This document shows, piece by piece, positions 1-6,643 of a stretch of 13,958 nt of DNA. The position numbers and the translations under genes were made by a program. The DNA comes from CAZXEU01 sp964639665. Lineage in GTDB: Bacteria > Bacteroidota > Rhodothermia > Rhodothermales > Bin80. The first letter of the stretch is position 1. Every line of letters begins with the position of its first letter. The DNA lies in the NCBI GenBank assembly GCA_964639665.1, contig CAZXEU010000181.1:1-13958 (forward strand), read 5' to 3'. The notes beneath the pieces are model-generated. The model saw nothing but the letters and a program-made list of their open reading frames with translations. It was not told the origin of the DNA and did not search any database.

Positions 1-135
1 GCCTGCATACTGCGCCCGTAGGCTGCGCGCGGGAGCCTACCGCACGAAACCCTTGTGCCGCGGATCGGGTATGGCTGCCATCCGGGCAGAGCGCGCGCTT
101 GCCTGGCCCGGCTTGCCCGCAAAAACTTCGCACTT

Positions 136-3100
136 GTGAAGCACTCTCGCTCACGCACTTCCGGCTGGCTGGCTGGCTGGCTGCGCAGACCCATTGCCGT
201 ACTGTCCTGGGCGGCAGCCCTGCTCATGGCCGGAGCTTGGGCCGCGTTCAACCTGCCGATCGAATGGGTGCCGCAGGTCGAGCTCCCCGAAATAAGGGTA
301 GACGCCAGTTGGGGCGGCGCCTCTCCGCGGCAGATGGAGCGGTACGTTACCGCCCCCATCGAGCGCGCGCTCCAGACCATTCCAGGTACAGCAAGCATCG
401 AGAGCTTCTCGGAAGAGGGCAGTGCCTGGATCAGCCTGGGCGTAAACGAGGACGCGGACCTGGGAGTGTATACGGCGCAGGTGAACGAGCGTCTGATGCA
501 GCTGCGAGGTGCCTTGCCCGACCGGGTCTATCCGCGACTGACCAAGCGCGTGCCGGAGGCATTGCGCGATGAACAGGGATTCATTACGCTGCAGCTGGTC
601 GGCCCCCTCACGCCGGATGAACTGCGCACGCTGGCCGAGGAGCGGCTGGTGCCTAGATTCCAGAGCCTGAACGGCATGGGAGAGGTCGAGGTCCAGGGAG
701 GCACCATAAGGGAGCTCCTCATTGCCCTGGATCAGGATCTGCTCGCCACGCACAACATTGAGCCCAGCGAGGTCCGCTCGCGGGTCCTGGAGGCGCTCAG
801 AGACGGCGTCTACGGCAGCCTGCGCGCCCAGGGCCGGTCCGTGCTCCTGGTCAGCCCTGCGGAAGGCAGGAGGCAGGCCCTCGGCCGCCTGGTGGTAAGC
901 GAGCCCCGCACGAATCTGCCGCCCGTGCACCTGGATGACGTAGCATCGATTTCGCTCGGGCCGGCGCCAAGGCGCTCCATCAGCCGCATAGATGGCAATC
1001 CCGTGGTTACGCTTCGGCTCGACCGGGCGCGTGGCAGCCACATGATTGCGGTGGCGGACGCGGTGTATGCGCGCATCGACGAGCTTCGCGCTGAATTGCC
1101 TGACGGCACTCGGATCCTGGTGGCAGACGACCGCACGGAAGATGTTCGCGAACAGCTTCGCGATTTGATCTGGCGCGGCGGCCTCGGGCTGATGCTTGTC
1201 ATACTGGTACTGCTCTTCATGCTCAAGAGCGTGCGGGCGACACTCATCGTCCTATTCAGCGTGGCGGTCGCGCTGGCGCTTTCCCTGGCGCTGCTGGATC
1301 CGCTGGGGCTGACGCTGAACCTGGTGACGTTTGCCGGACTGGTACTCGTCTTCGGCCTCCTGGTGGACAACAGCGTGGTGATTGTCGAACAGCTCGTGCT
1401 CCAGCGGTCCCTGCACGCGCAGTCCGACCTCCGGGGAATCGAGTTGGAGGTGTCGATAGCCCGCGCCGCGCTGAGCGCGGTCTGGCTGCCGCTACTTGGA
1501 GGCACGCTCAGCACCATTGCCGTCATGCTGCCGCTGGTGTATCTCAGCGGCGAGCTCAGGGCGCTGTTTCTGCCCTTTGCGGCCCTGGTCAGCCTTGCGC
1601 TGCTCATCTCGCTTGCCACCGCGGCCCTCGTTGTGCCCGTGGCGGGCCGCTTCCTGCCTCCGGGCACGGAGCCCGTGCGCCGCCGCTGGCTCCGGCGGCT
1701 GGTGGCAGTGCCTTACCGGTGGGCGGCGCGCTTTCCCAAGACCACGCTTGCCGGCCTGTTCCTGGTGCTCGGGATTCCGGTCTGGCTGCTTCCGCGCGAA
1801 ATCCAGGAGCCGCGCAACGCGGAATGGCCGGACCCGGTTACGCGGCTCGCCGGGCTTTACAACACGACCGTGGGCAGCGACGCCGTCAAGGAGGCGCGCG
1901 ACGCAGCGGAGCCCTACATAGGAGGCGTGCTGCGCCGATTCTCGCGCAATGTCAACTTCGGCTCCGGCTGGAACTACAGCTACCGGCCCACGGTCTCGGT
2001 CTCCCTCCGGTTTCCACCGGGCAACCCCATTGAGCGTGCGGATTCGCTCATCCATCGCTATGAGCAGATCGCGCTGGCCAGCGCCTCTGTATCGCGCACC
2101 ATCGTTCGGGCCTCGGAGCTGTCATCCTACATGACGGTCCACTTCGTGGATGGCACGCTGATGACGAGCGAGCCGTACATGGTCAGGGAGCGCCTCATCA
2201 GACAGGCGATCCTGCAGGGCGGTATTTCCGTTTCCGTTTACGGCTTGCTCCCGCAGGGCTATTACAGCGGATCGGGCGGCTTCGGCGGGGGAGGCGAACG
2301 CCTACTGGCCATGGGACCCAATTACGAAGACCTGGAAGCGCTGAGCGAAAGTTTCGCCGCGCATGCGCGCAAGGGCAGCCGGCGCGTTATGGGAGTGGAT
2401 ACCAACGCTGGCCGGTACGGCCGTGGTTATGGTCCGACCCGGCAAGTTCTACAATTCCGATGGGATGCGGACGCGCAGGCCCGGACAGGTGTCTCTTCGA
2501 GTTGGATATCGGGCAGATTGAGGCCCGTCTTTCTAACGACGTTTCCCCTGCGCTACGCGGACATTGAAGGCCAGACCGAAATCCCGGTGCGTCTTATCGT
2601 CAAGGGTGCCGAGAGAATCGACGTGGACCGTGTGGCGGAGCGGCCCATGCCCGTGGGAGACAGCCTGAATATTCGCCTGGCGGGCCTCTCAGACTACACC
2701 GTGGTCGAAACCCCGGCCGGGATAGAGCGCAAGGATCAGCAGTACCTGCGGTACATCAGCGTGGACTTTCGGGGGCCGTACGCCATGGCTCGCGAATTCG
2801 TGGAGAATGCCGTGGAGACTTTCGCGGTGCCGGCCGGCTATTCCATTGAGCGTAGTCAGTACAGCTTTTTCACGGAGGACGTAGCCAGGTCCTTTGGCTG
2901 GGTTATCCTGGCTACCATCGTGATGGTGTTTCTGATTACTGCCGCGATATTCGAATCCTGGCGCCTGCCCCTGGTGGTGATGCTCTCTTTGCCGCTGGCG
3001 CTGATCGGAGTCAGCGCGGGCTTCTTGTGGACAGAGGCCAATTTCGCCGAGGGCGCCTTCATCGGGACGGTGCTACTGATCGGCATCGCCGTAAATGACA

Positions 3101-3372
3101 GCATTCTGCTGACGGACCGCTATCGACAGCTGAGAATCCTTCGTCCCTCGTCTCCGACCGCGATACTCGCGCGGCTGGCCGTGCGCGAGCGCATGCGCCC
3201 GATGTGGACGACCACGCTCACGACCGTTACGGCCATGCTGCCGCTCGTCATTTTCCCTGACGGAGGGGACTTCTGGCTGGGTCTTGCCGTCACGGTCGTC
3301 GGTGGCCTCCTGGCGGCCACGCTTCTGGCTCCGCTGGCATCCGTTTCCATGCTCTCGCTGCAGCGGAAATAG
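136..3372 (+). CDS. RND-superfamily efflux transporter, inner-membrane pump subunit (AcrB/HAE-like)
   Basis: This protein of about 1078 residues is a proton-driven RND pump that would export hydrophobic compounds or ions together with a periplasmic adaptor and an outer-membrane channel. The RND plan is clear: TM1 at about 19-40, a first porter domain, TM2-6 at about 345-503, TM7 at about 533-552, a second porter domain, and TM8-12 at about 920-1075. TM4 carries LLVDNSVVIVE, so the AcrB Asp407-Asp408 pair is Asp411-Asn412 here. TM10 carries IAVNDSILL, with Asn987 where AcrB has Lys940. TM11 keeps the threonine-rich WTTTLTT segment. The second porter half has a Gly/Tyr-rich stretch (GYYSGSGGFGGGG). 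I prefer the GTG at 136, because it places TM1 and Asp411 where AcrB has them; a GTG at 55 would add 27 Arg-rich residues. Neither start has a clear ribosome binding site. The adaptor gene is probably left of the window. Substrate is not predictable. Confidence 0.9.
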   Translation: MKHSRSRTSGWLAGWLRRPIAVLSWAAALLMAGAWAAFNLPIEWVPQVELPEIRVDASWGGASPRQMERYVTAPIERALQTIPGTASIESFSEEGSAWISLGVNEDADLGVYTAQVNERLMQLRGALPDRVYPRLTKRVPEALRDEQGFITLQLVGPLTPDELRTLAEERLVPRFQSLNGMGEVEVQGGTIRELLIALDQDLLATHNIEPSEVRSRVLEALRDGVYGSLRAQGRSVLLVSPAEGRRQALGRLVVSEPRTNLPPVHLDDVASISLGPAPRRSISRIDGNPVVTLRLDRARGSHMIAVADAVYARIDELRAELPDGTRILVADDRTEDVREQLRDLIWRGGLGLMLVILVLLFMLKSVRATLIVLFSVAVALALSLALLDPLGLTLNLVTFAGLVLVFGLLVDNSVVIVEQLVLQRSLHAQSDLRGIELEVSIARAALSAVWLPLLGGTLSTIAVMLPLVYLSGELRALFLPFAALVSLALLISLATAALVVPVAGRFLPPGTEPVRRRWLRRLVAVPYRWAARFPKTTLAGLFLVLGIPVWLLPREIQEPRNAEWPDPVTRLAGLYNTTVGSDAVKEARDAAEPYIGGVLRRFSRNVNFGSGWNYSYRPTVSVSLRFPPGNPIERADSLIHRYEQIALASASVSRTIVRASELSSYMTVHFVDGTLMTSEPYMVRERLIRQAILQGGISVSVYGLLPQGYYSGSGGFGGGGERLLAMGPNYEDLEALSESFAAHARKGSRRVMGVDTNAGRYGRGYGPTRQVLQFRWDADAQARTGVSSSWISGRLRPVFLTTFPLRYADIEGQTEIPVRLIVKGAERIDVDRVAERPMPVGDSLNIRLAGLSDYTVVETPAGIERKDQQYLRYISVDFRGPYAMAREFVENAVETFAVPAGYSIERSQYSFFTEDVARSFGWVILATIVMVFLITAAIFESWRLPLVVMLSLPLALIGVSAGFLWTEANFAEGAFIGTVLLIGIAVNDSILLTDRYRQLRILRPSSPTAILARLAVRERMRPMWTTTLTTVTAMLPLVIFPDGGDFWLGLAVTVVGGLLAATLLAPLASVSMLSLQRK

Positions 3373-3408
3373 ATTGCACGGGCGCGTCCGGAAGCAGGAA
3401 CTTGGCCG
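3331..3408 (+). repeat. Direct repeat copy A, covering the RND gene 3' end
   Basis: This 78-bp stretch aligns without gaps to 4586-4663: 60 of 78 positions match by hand count, and 40 of the first 43. It holds the last 13 sense codons and the TAG stop of the RND gene plus 36 bases of flank. The two best-conserved parts are the coding end and the block around GCAGGAAC-TGGCCG. Together with copy B it brackets the DUF4345 region as direct repeats 1255 bp apart. Its central palindrome is shorter (CGCTGCAGCG) and the outer hairpin arms seen in copy B are degraded here. Confidence 0.75.
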
Positions 3409-3905
3409 TGAGTATCCGACCGGTTTTGAACAGGACAGAGCGAGCCTCGGCCTTGTTGTCCAGCGTGCTTATCGGGGCGTCATCTGTTCAATTGAGTCAG
3501 GTTTGGATCGGTGCTACGCCACAGCCGTCCGAACAGGATCTCGTCGGTCCTAGGTGAATCCTGCTGACTTTTCGCCGGCAGGCGGCCACTATGCGACGCC
3601 AGCTGAAATCAGCACGCCGTACCGGCACTTGAGCCTCCGACACTGCAAACCATATTCGGCAATTAAGCAGGATGGCCGCACGCAAAATACAGAGCCTTGC
3701 TGGTCGACGCTTCGCCCATTCAGGTGCTGCAGCCAGCGGGAATCAAGAAACGAGTCGCCTTCCTGTTGGGGGCTGCATTTACCATCCGATCTCCAGAGGC
3801 TCAATTGCCGCCGATGCAGCTTGAGTAAACCGACGCTGGAGGTCTTGGGTAGTCTGGCAAGCTTCGAGGAGCTGCGGCTGACCCTGCAGATTGGCTCCCC
3901 CGGAA
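3409..3905. other. Gene-poor interval between RND gene and DUF4345 gene
   Basis: I see no convincing gene in these roughly 500 bases. Open frames on both strands give proteins rich in Arg, Cys and Ser with no recognisable motif, hydrophobic pattern or start signal. GC is a little lower than in the RND gene. The interval begins at the end of repeat copy A and ends at a short inverted repeat over the DUF4345 stop codon. It may be decayed sequence, but I could not identify a parent gene. Confidence 0.5.
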
Positions 3906-3914
3906 CTAGGGAGC
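3894..3914 (-). terminator. Possible hairpin at the end of the DUF4345 gene
   Basis: GCTCCC (3894-3899) and GGGAGC (3909-3914) form a perfect 6-bp inverted repeat with a 9-base loop that contains the stop codon of the minus-strand gene. There is no T-run after it, so it is at best a weak terminator or a 3'-end stabilising hairpin. Confidence 0.3.
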
Positions 3915-4331
3915 GGCAGGAGGGGGATTGGTGGGCCGCCGGTAGCGATGAATCGCCCGCCGCAGAAGCACATATGCGAAAGAAATCATTGCAAGTTCGA
4001 AAATTATGATGATCCCTTGATTGAAGGCAAAACCCGGCTCTCCGGAGAATATCTCGATGATCATCCGTGTCAACACCAAGCCGCCGCCGCCGAACACGGT
4101 ACCTGCCAGCGCCGCTATTGCCAACTCTCTTGAGAAGAGCCCGCCGATCAGCAACAATCCGGTGCCAACCACAAGACCACCATAGGTAGCACGGATCTCC
4201 GTTTCGCCCGAGTAGTCAACTGGTGCGATCCCGAGCGCCTCGCCCATAGCATGTGGATCAAAAAAAGTGAAGATGCCGGCCGCGAGAAAGATCCCTCCGA
4301 ACACTCCAAGGAATATGCGCTGCGCAATCAT
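3906..4331 (-). CDS. DUF4345-like small integral membrane protein
   Basis: The product of about 141 residues is almost entirely hydrophobic and shows four membrane segments, roughly residues 5-23, 45-65, 70-90 and 105-125. The opening IAQRIFLGVFGGIFLAAG and the middle EIRATYGGLVVGTGLLLIGG are what I associate with the DUF4345 family (FDP near the first helix, then an RATYGG motif). The family has no established function that I know of. I chose the ATG at 4331 because the membrane segment starts right after it and AGGAG lies 12 bases upstream. A longer frame begins at 4412 but would add 27 polar residues and run through the inverted repeats described separately. The gene stands alone, opposite in direction to the RND gene and to the tRNA. 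The C-terminus is basic and proline-rich (HRYRRPTNPPPAAP). Confidence 0.75.
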   Translation of the reverse strand: MIAQRIFLGVFGGIFLAAGIFTFFDPHAMGEALGIAPVDYSGETEIRATYGGLVVGTGLLLIGGLFSRELAIAALAGTVFGGGGLVLTRMIIEIFSGEPGFAFNQGIIIIFELAMISFAYVLLRRAIHRYRRPTNPPPAAP

Positions 4332-4392
4332 GTTGAAGGCTGTCTCCTGCCCAGTACGGAAATGCGGGTATGGCCGCATGCGGAAGATAGAT

Positions 4393-4443
4393 TGTCCGGC
4401 CGGGACAGGCAACCGGGAATCAGGATTGCAAATTGCGCAATCC
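4393..4443. promoter_or_regulatory. Two inverted repeats upstream of the DUF4345 gene
   Basis: Two perfect inverted repeats lie 60-115 bases before the chosen start of the minus-strand DUF4345 gene. One is TGTCC-GGCCG-GGACA (4393-4407). The other is GGATTGC (4423-4429) and GCAATCC (4437-4443) separated by seven bases, followed by ATGATCAT and a further ATTGC arm. Their size and spacing fit regulator-binding sites or a structured leader, but no regulator gene is adjacent and I cannot assign one. Confidence 0.35.
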
Positions 4444-4585
4444 CATGATGATCATTGCAGGCGTCCTCCATAGGCCTTCTTTTGGCATACTCCGGATGCG
4501 AGATATTGCCCCGTTCGGCAACACGGCCGGTCAACCCGGGGAAGGTGCTTGCTCCACTGCTTCCGTTCAGGTGGGCTGACATATC

Positions 4586-4669
4586 CCGCCGGCATCCGTT
4601 TCCATGCTTCCGCTGCAGCGGAAATAGACCAAGGGCATACATCCGTTGGCAGGAACATGGCCGGGATGC
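4586..4669 (+). repeat. Direct repeat copy B with interrupted hairpin, before tRNA-Leu
   Basis: Positions 4586-4663 are the partner of 3331-3408. In the RND frame this copy would read PPASVSMLPLQRK then TAG, matching the pump's C-terminus, but a TGA at 4577-4579 closes the frame and nothing RND-like precedes it. The copy is also structured: GCATCC (4592-4597), CCATG (4602-4606) and TTCC (4608-4611) can pair with GGAA (4652-4655), CATGG (4656-4660) and GGATGC (4664-4669). A 16-base perfect palindrome, TTCCGCTGCAGCGGAA, sits at 4608-4623. It could be the stub of a lost second RND gene or a dispersed structured repeat. Confidence 0.65.
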
Positions 4670-4688
4670 AGTTTATTCCAATTTTTTT

Positions 4689-4771
4689 GCCGGAGTGGCG
4701 GAATGGCAGACGCGCAGGTCTTAGGAACCTGTATCCGAGAGGATGTGTGGGTTCGACTCCCACCTCCGGCA
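4689..4771 (+). tRNA. tRNA-Leu, anticodon UAG
   Basis: An 83-base cloverleaf with the long variable arm of class II tRNAs. The acceptor GCCGGAG (4689-4695) pairs with CTCCGGC (4764-4770) and the discriminator is A4771. The anticodon stem CAGGT/ACCTG (4715-4719/4727-4731) encloses the loop CTTAGGA, giving anticodon TAG (4722-4724), which reads CUN leucine codons. The variable arm ATCC-GAGA-GGAT and the T arm GTGGG-TTCGACT-CCCAC are intact. CCA is not encoded. A run of seven T lies immediately before the 5' end. Confidence 0.96.
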
Positions 4772-4839
4772 CGCACCTGCAGCCGACTTGCGGTCAGGCG
4801 CCTGGGCCGTCGAAGAGACAGGCGACTTGCTTTGTCGTC

Positions 4840-5241
4840 CTATTCGTCGCGCGCCACGAAATTCATGGAGATGGAGTTTACGCAGTGACGCGTATTGCGC
4901 GGCGTAAACCCTTCTCCGACAAAAACGTGGCCGAGGTGTCCTCCGCAATTGCTGCAGAGGATTTCAGTCCTGTAGCCGTCGGGGTCCGGCACCCGGGTAA
5001 CCGCGCCCTCAATCTCCTGGTCGAAACTTGGCCATCCGCAGTGGGCATTGAACTTGTCTTCCGACCGGTACAGCGCGGCGTCACAGCGCTTGCACGTGTA
5101 GAGACCGGGTGCCTCGTGCATGTAGTATCGTCCGGAATATGGGCGTTCCGTGCCCTTGCGAACGATTACGCGTTCCTCTTCGGGTGTCAGCGGATTCAAG
5201 GTGGCAATCGATTGGAGGTGACTCTTGCGCTTACGGGGCAC
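4840..5241 (-). CDS. msrB: Peptide-methionine (R)-S-oxide reductase
   Basis: MsrB reduces the R form of methionine sulfoxide in proteins, using thioredoxin or a similar donor. The 133-residue product matches the single-domain family length. It shows the two zinc-binding CXXC pairs (Cys50/Cys53 in CKRC, Cys96/Cys99 in CSNCGGHLGHVF), the HCGWPSFD segment (67-74), and the catalytic cysteine Cys120 in RHCVNSISMNF. There is no signal peptide, so it should act in the cytoplasm. The start I use is a GTG at 5241 that lies inside the end of the upstream epimerase gene, so the two genes overlap by 11 bases and are probably translated from one mRNA. No strong ribosome binding site is visible; a TTG 14 codons further in is an alternative. 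Between its stop and the tRNA there is only a weak interrupted hairpin (about 4820-4841). Confidence 0.93.
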   Translation of the reverse strand: MPRKRKSHLQSIATLNPLTPEEERVIVRKGTERPYSGRYYMHEAPGLYTCKRCDAALYRSEDKFNAHCGWPSFDQEIEGAVTRVPDPDGYRTEILCSNCGGHLGHVFVGEGFTPRNTRHCVNSISMNFVARDE

Positions 5242-6130
5242 GGACCAGGGGATCCGGATGGCGGAAGGTGAATCCGAGCCTCTGGCTGAGCCTGCGGCTA
5301 CTTACGCACTTATGCGTCGACGTGTCCCCGGACACCGCACGCGGCGGGGGCTGTCCCAGCCATTCAGCCGCGCGCCGGTAAAAGGCCGCGCGACTTGGAT
5401 GCTCGTGCGCACAGACGTTGAACGTCTCTCCACGAACGTCCTGCTCAAGGACAGTCACCATGGCAGCGACTGCATCATCACGATGAACGAGATTGACCGG
5501 CAGATCAGCCCGCTGAATTACGCCGCGCACAAACCGGCCTGGCGCGCGCTCATAGCCGTAAAGGCCCGCGAATCGAAGAATCGTCGTATCGAAGCACGCG
5601 GCAGAGCGCAGCCCCTCTTCGGCCCGCAGCAGTGCGCGCCCGGAGGCCGTTGGCGGAGTAGCCTTGCCTGCATCCTCTTCCACCAGGGGATCGCTCTGGG
5701 GAGCATACACGGACGTGGAGCTCGCGAAGAGAAGAAACCCGACGCCGCCCAGCAAACTGGCTTCCGTGACGGTGTCAACCGCTTTCCTAAACCACCTCTC
5801 GACTTCAGGCCGCCTTCTGCCCGGCGGGATGTTGAGCACCAGTACTTGCGAGCCGAAGAACCTCGGCTGGTCCGGGGCATCTTCTGGAATCCGAAGCAAG
5901 AATGGCTCCGCCCCTGCATCCGCAATTCGGCTCAGCTTCGCGGGCGTCGTTGTAGAGCCCCGCACGTGCCAGCCACGCTGCGCGAGCTCCGCGGCCAGGG
6001 GCAGACCGAGGTAACCGCATCCAAGGATGCTTGCTGTCCGGGGCAAATTCTCGTGGAAGGATATCCGAGAGCCTGCATCTGAAACCTGACGGACGCCGCA
6101 GGTTTCAAATCGCCGGCCGCGCAGGGCCAC
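5231..6130 (-). CDS. NAD(P)-binding SDR/epimerase-family protein, YeeZ-like
   Basis: This is an extended-type Rossmann protein of about 299 residues. The dinucleotide-binding loop ILGCGYLGLPLA starts near residue 35, and the middle carries FASSTSVYAPQ, LRFAGLYG and the NLVHRDDAVAA block typical of the epimerase/dehydratase group. The classical YxxxK catalytic pair is not evident: the expected region reads ASGRALLRAEEGLR, as I recall for YeeZ-type members, whose substrate is unknown. I chose the GTG at 6130 because GGAGGT (6134-6139) lies just before it, with a rather tight spacing. Alternatives are a TTG at 6172 and a TTG at 6046, which starts close to the Rossmann motif. The gene precedes and overlaps msrB by 11 bases. 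It is divergent from the PH-domain pair, with only tens of bases between starts. Confidence 0.82.
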   Translation of the reverse strand: MALRGRRFETCGVRQVSDAGSRISFHENLPRTASILGCGYLGLPLAAELAQRGWHVRGSTTTPAKLSRIADAGAEPFLLRIPEDAPDQPRFFGSQVLVLNIPPGRRRPEVERWFRKAVDTVTEASLLGGVGFLLFASSTSVYAPQSDPLVEEDAGKATPPTASGRALLRAEEGLRSAACFDTTILRFAGLYGYERAPGRFVRGVIQRADLPVNLVHRDDAVAAMVTVLEQDVRGETFNVCAHEHPSRAAFYRRAAEWLGQPPPRAVSGDTSTHKCVSSRRLSQRLGFTFRHPDPLVRAP

Positions 6131-6175
6131 ATTACCTCCGTAACTCAAGGCTTGCCCCAGCGTAGACGGCAACTC

Positions 6176-6643
6176 GTGGAGCCTCTCGACCCCGCCATAA
6201 AGACCGTTTGGAGAATCAAGGCGGCCCTGGGCTGGGGCGTTGCCGCCTTCGGCACCTTCTTCGTGGAGGCGGCCTCACCTCTGGGCATCGGGCGCGATTT
6301 GCCTCTCGGTATCATGACGGCGGTAGCGATCGTTATCGGAGTCCTGTGGACGACTGTGGTGCCAGCCTTGCGGCACCGGTTCTGGAGATTTGAACTGCGC
6401 CCGGAAGAGCTGTACCTCGAACGCGGCATCTGGACCCGCGTATTCACGGTAGTGCCGCTCAGCCGTATTCAACACATAGACGTGTCCCAGGACGTTATTG
6501 AGCGCAATTACGAACTGGGTAGGCTCATAGTCCATACCGCCGGCTCCCGCAGCAGCCAGGTTGTACTGCCGGGACTTCGGTACGACAAAGCCGAGAACCT
6601 CCGTAACGAGCTCAGGGATTCGATCGTAGAGGACGCCGTGTGA
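6176..6643 (+). CDS. PH-domain membrane protein, YdbS type (DUF304/bPH2)
   Basis: A membrane protein of about 155 residues with two hydrophobic segments near the N-terminus (about residues 14-32 and 40-58), followed by one bacterial PH domain. The domain signature is visible as FELRPEELYLERGIWTR, then VVPLSRIQHIDVSQ and LGRLIVHTAGS. The family length and layout match YdbS of Bacillus, where ydbS and ydbT form a sigma-W-controlled pair linked to resistance against antimicrobial peptides. That role is not shown for this organism. I prefer the GTG at 6176 (VEPLDPAIKTVWR); a TTG at 6152 would add eight basic residues. The stop overlaps the start of the next gene as TGATG, so the two are translationally coupled. 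Confidence 0.82.
   Translation: MEPLDPAIKTVWRIKAALGWGVAAFGTFFVEAASPLGIGRDLPLGIMTAVAIVIGVLWTTVVPALRHRFWRFELRPEELYLERGIWTRVFTVVPLSRIQHIDVSQDVIERNYELGRLIVHTAGSRSSQVVLPGLRYDKAENLRNELRDSIVEDAV

Noticed and set aside
165..182. Short GGCTGGCTGGCT tandem run near the RND N-terminus
   Set aside because: It is a small tetranucleotide run inside the coding frame; it could allow slippage and phase variation, but four or so units are too few to argue for that.
151..1041. Long minus-strand open frame of 296 codons opposite the RND gene
   Set aside because: It is a GC-driven shadow of the RND coding frame, with no domain features, and the RND protein is unambiguous in this stretch.
3554..4009. Plus-strand frame of 151 codons between the RND and DUF4345 genes
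   Set aside because: Composition is not protein-like, there is no start signal, and its 3' part is antisense to the DUF4345 gene.
4452..4776. Minus-strand frames that read MPEVGVEPTHPLGYRFL and a similar frame beside it, plus long plus-strand frames through the same place
   Set aside because: They lie across the tRNA-Leu gene; such GVEPT-type peptides are well-known artefacts of translating tRNA antisense sequence.
4795..4804. Perfect 10-base palindrome CAGGCGCCTG after the tRNA
   Set aside because: It has no loop and no T-run, and palindromes of this size are expected by chance in GC-rich DNA.
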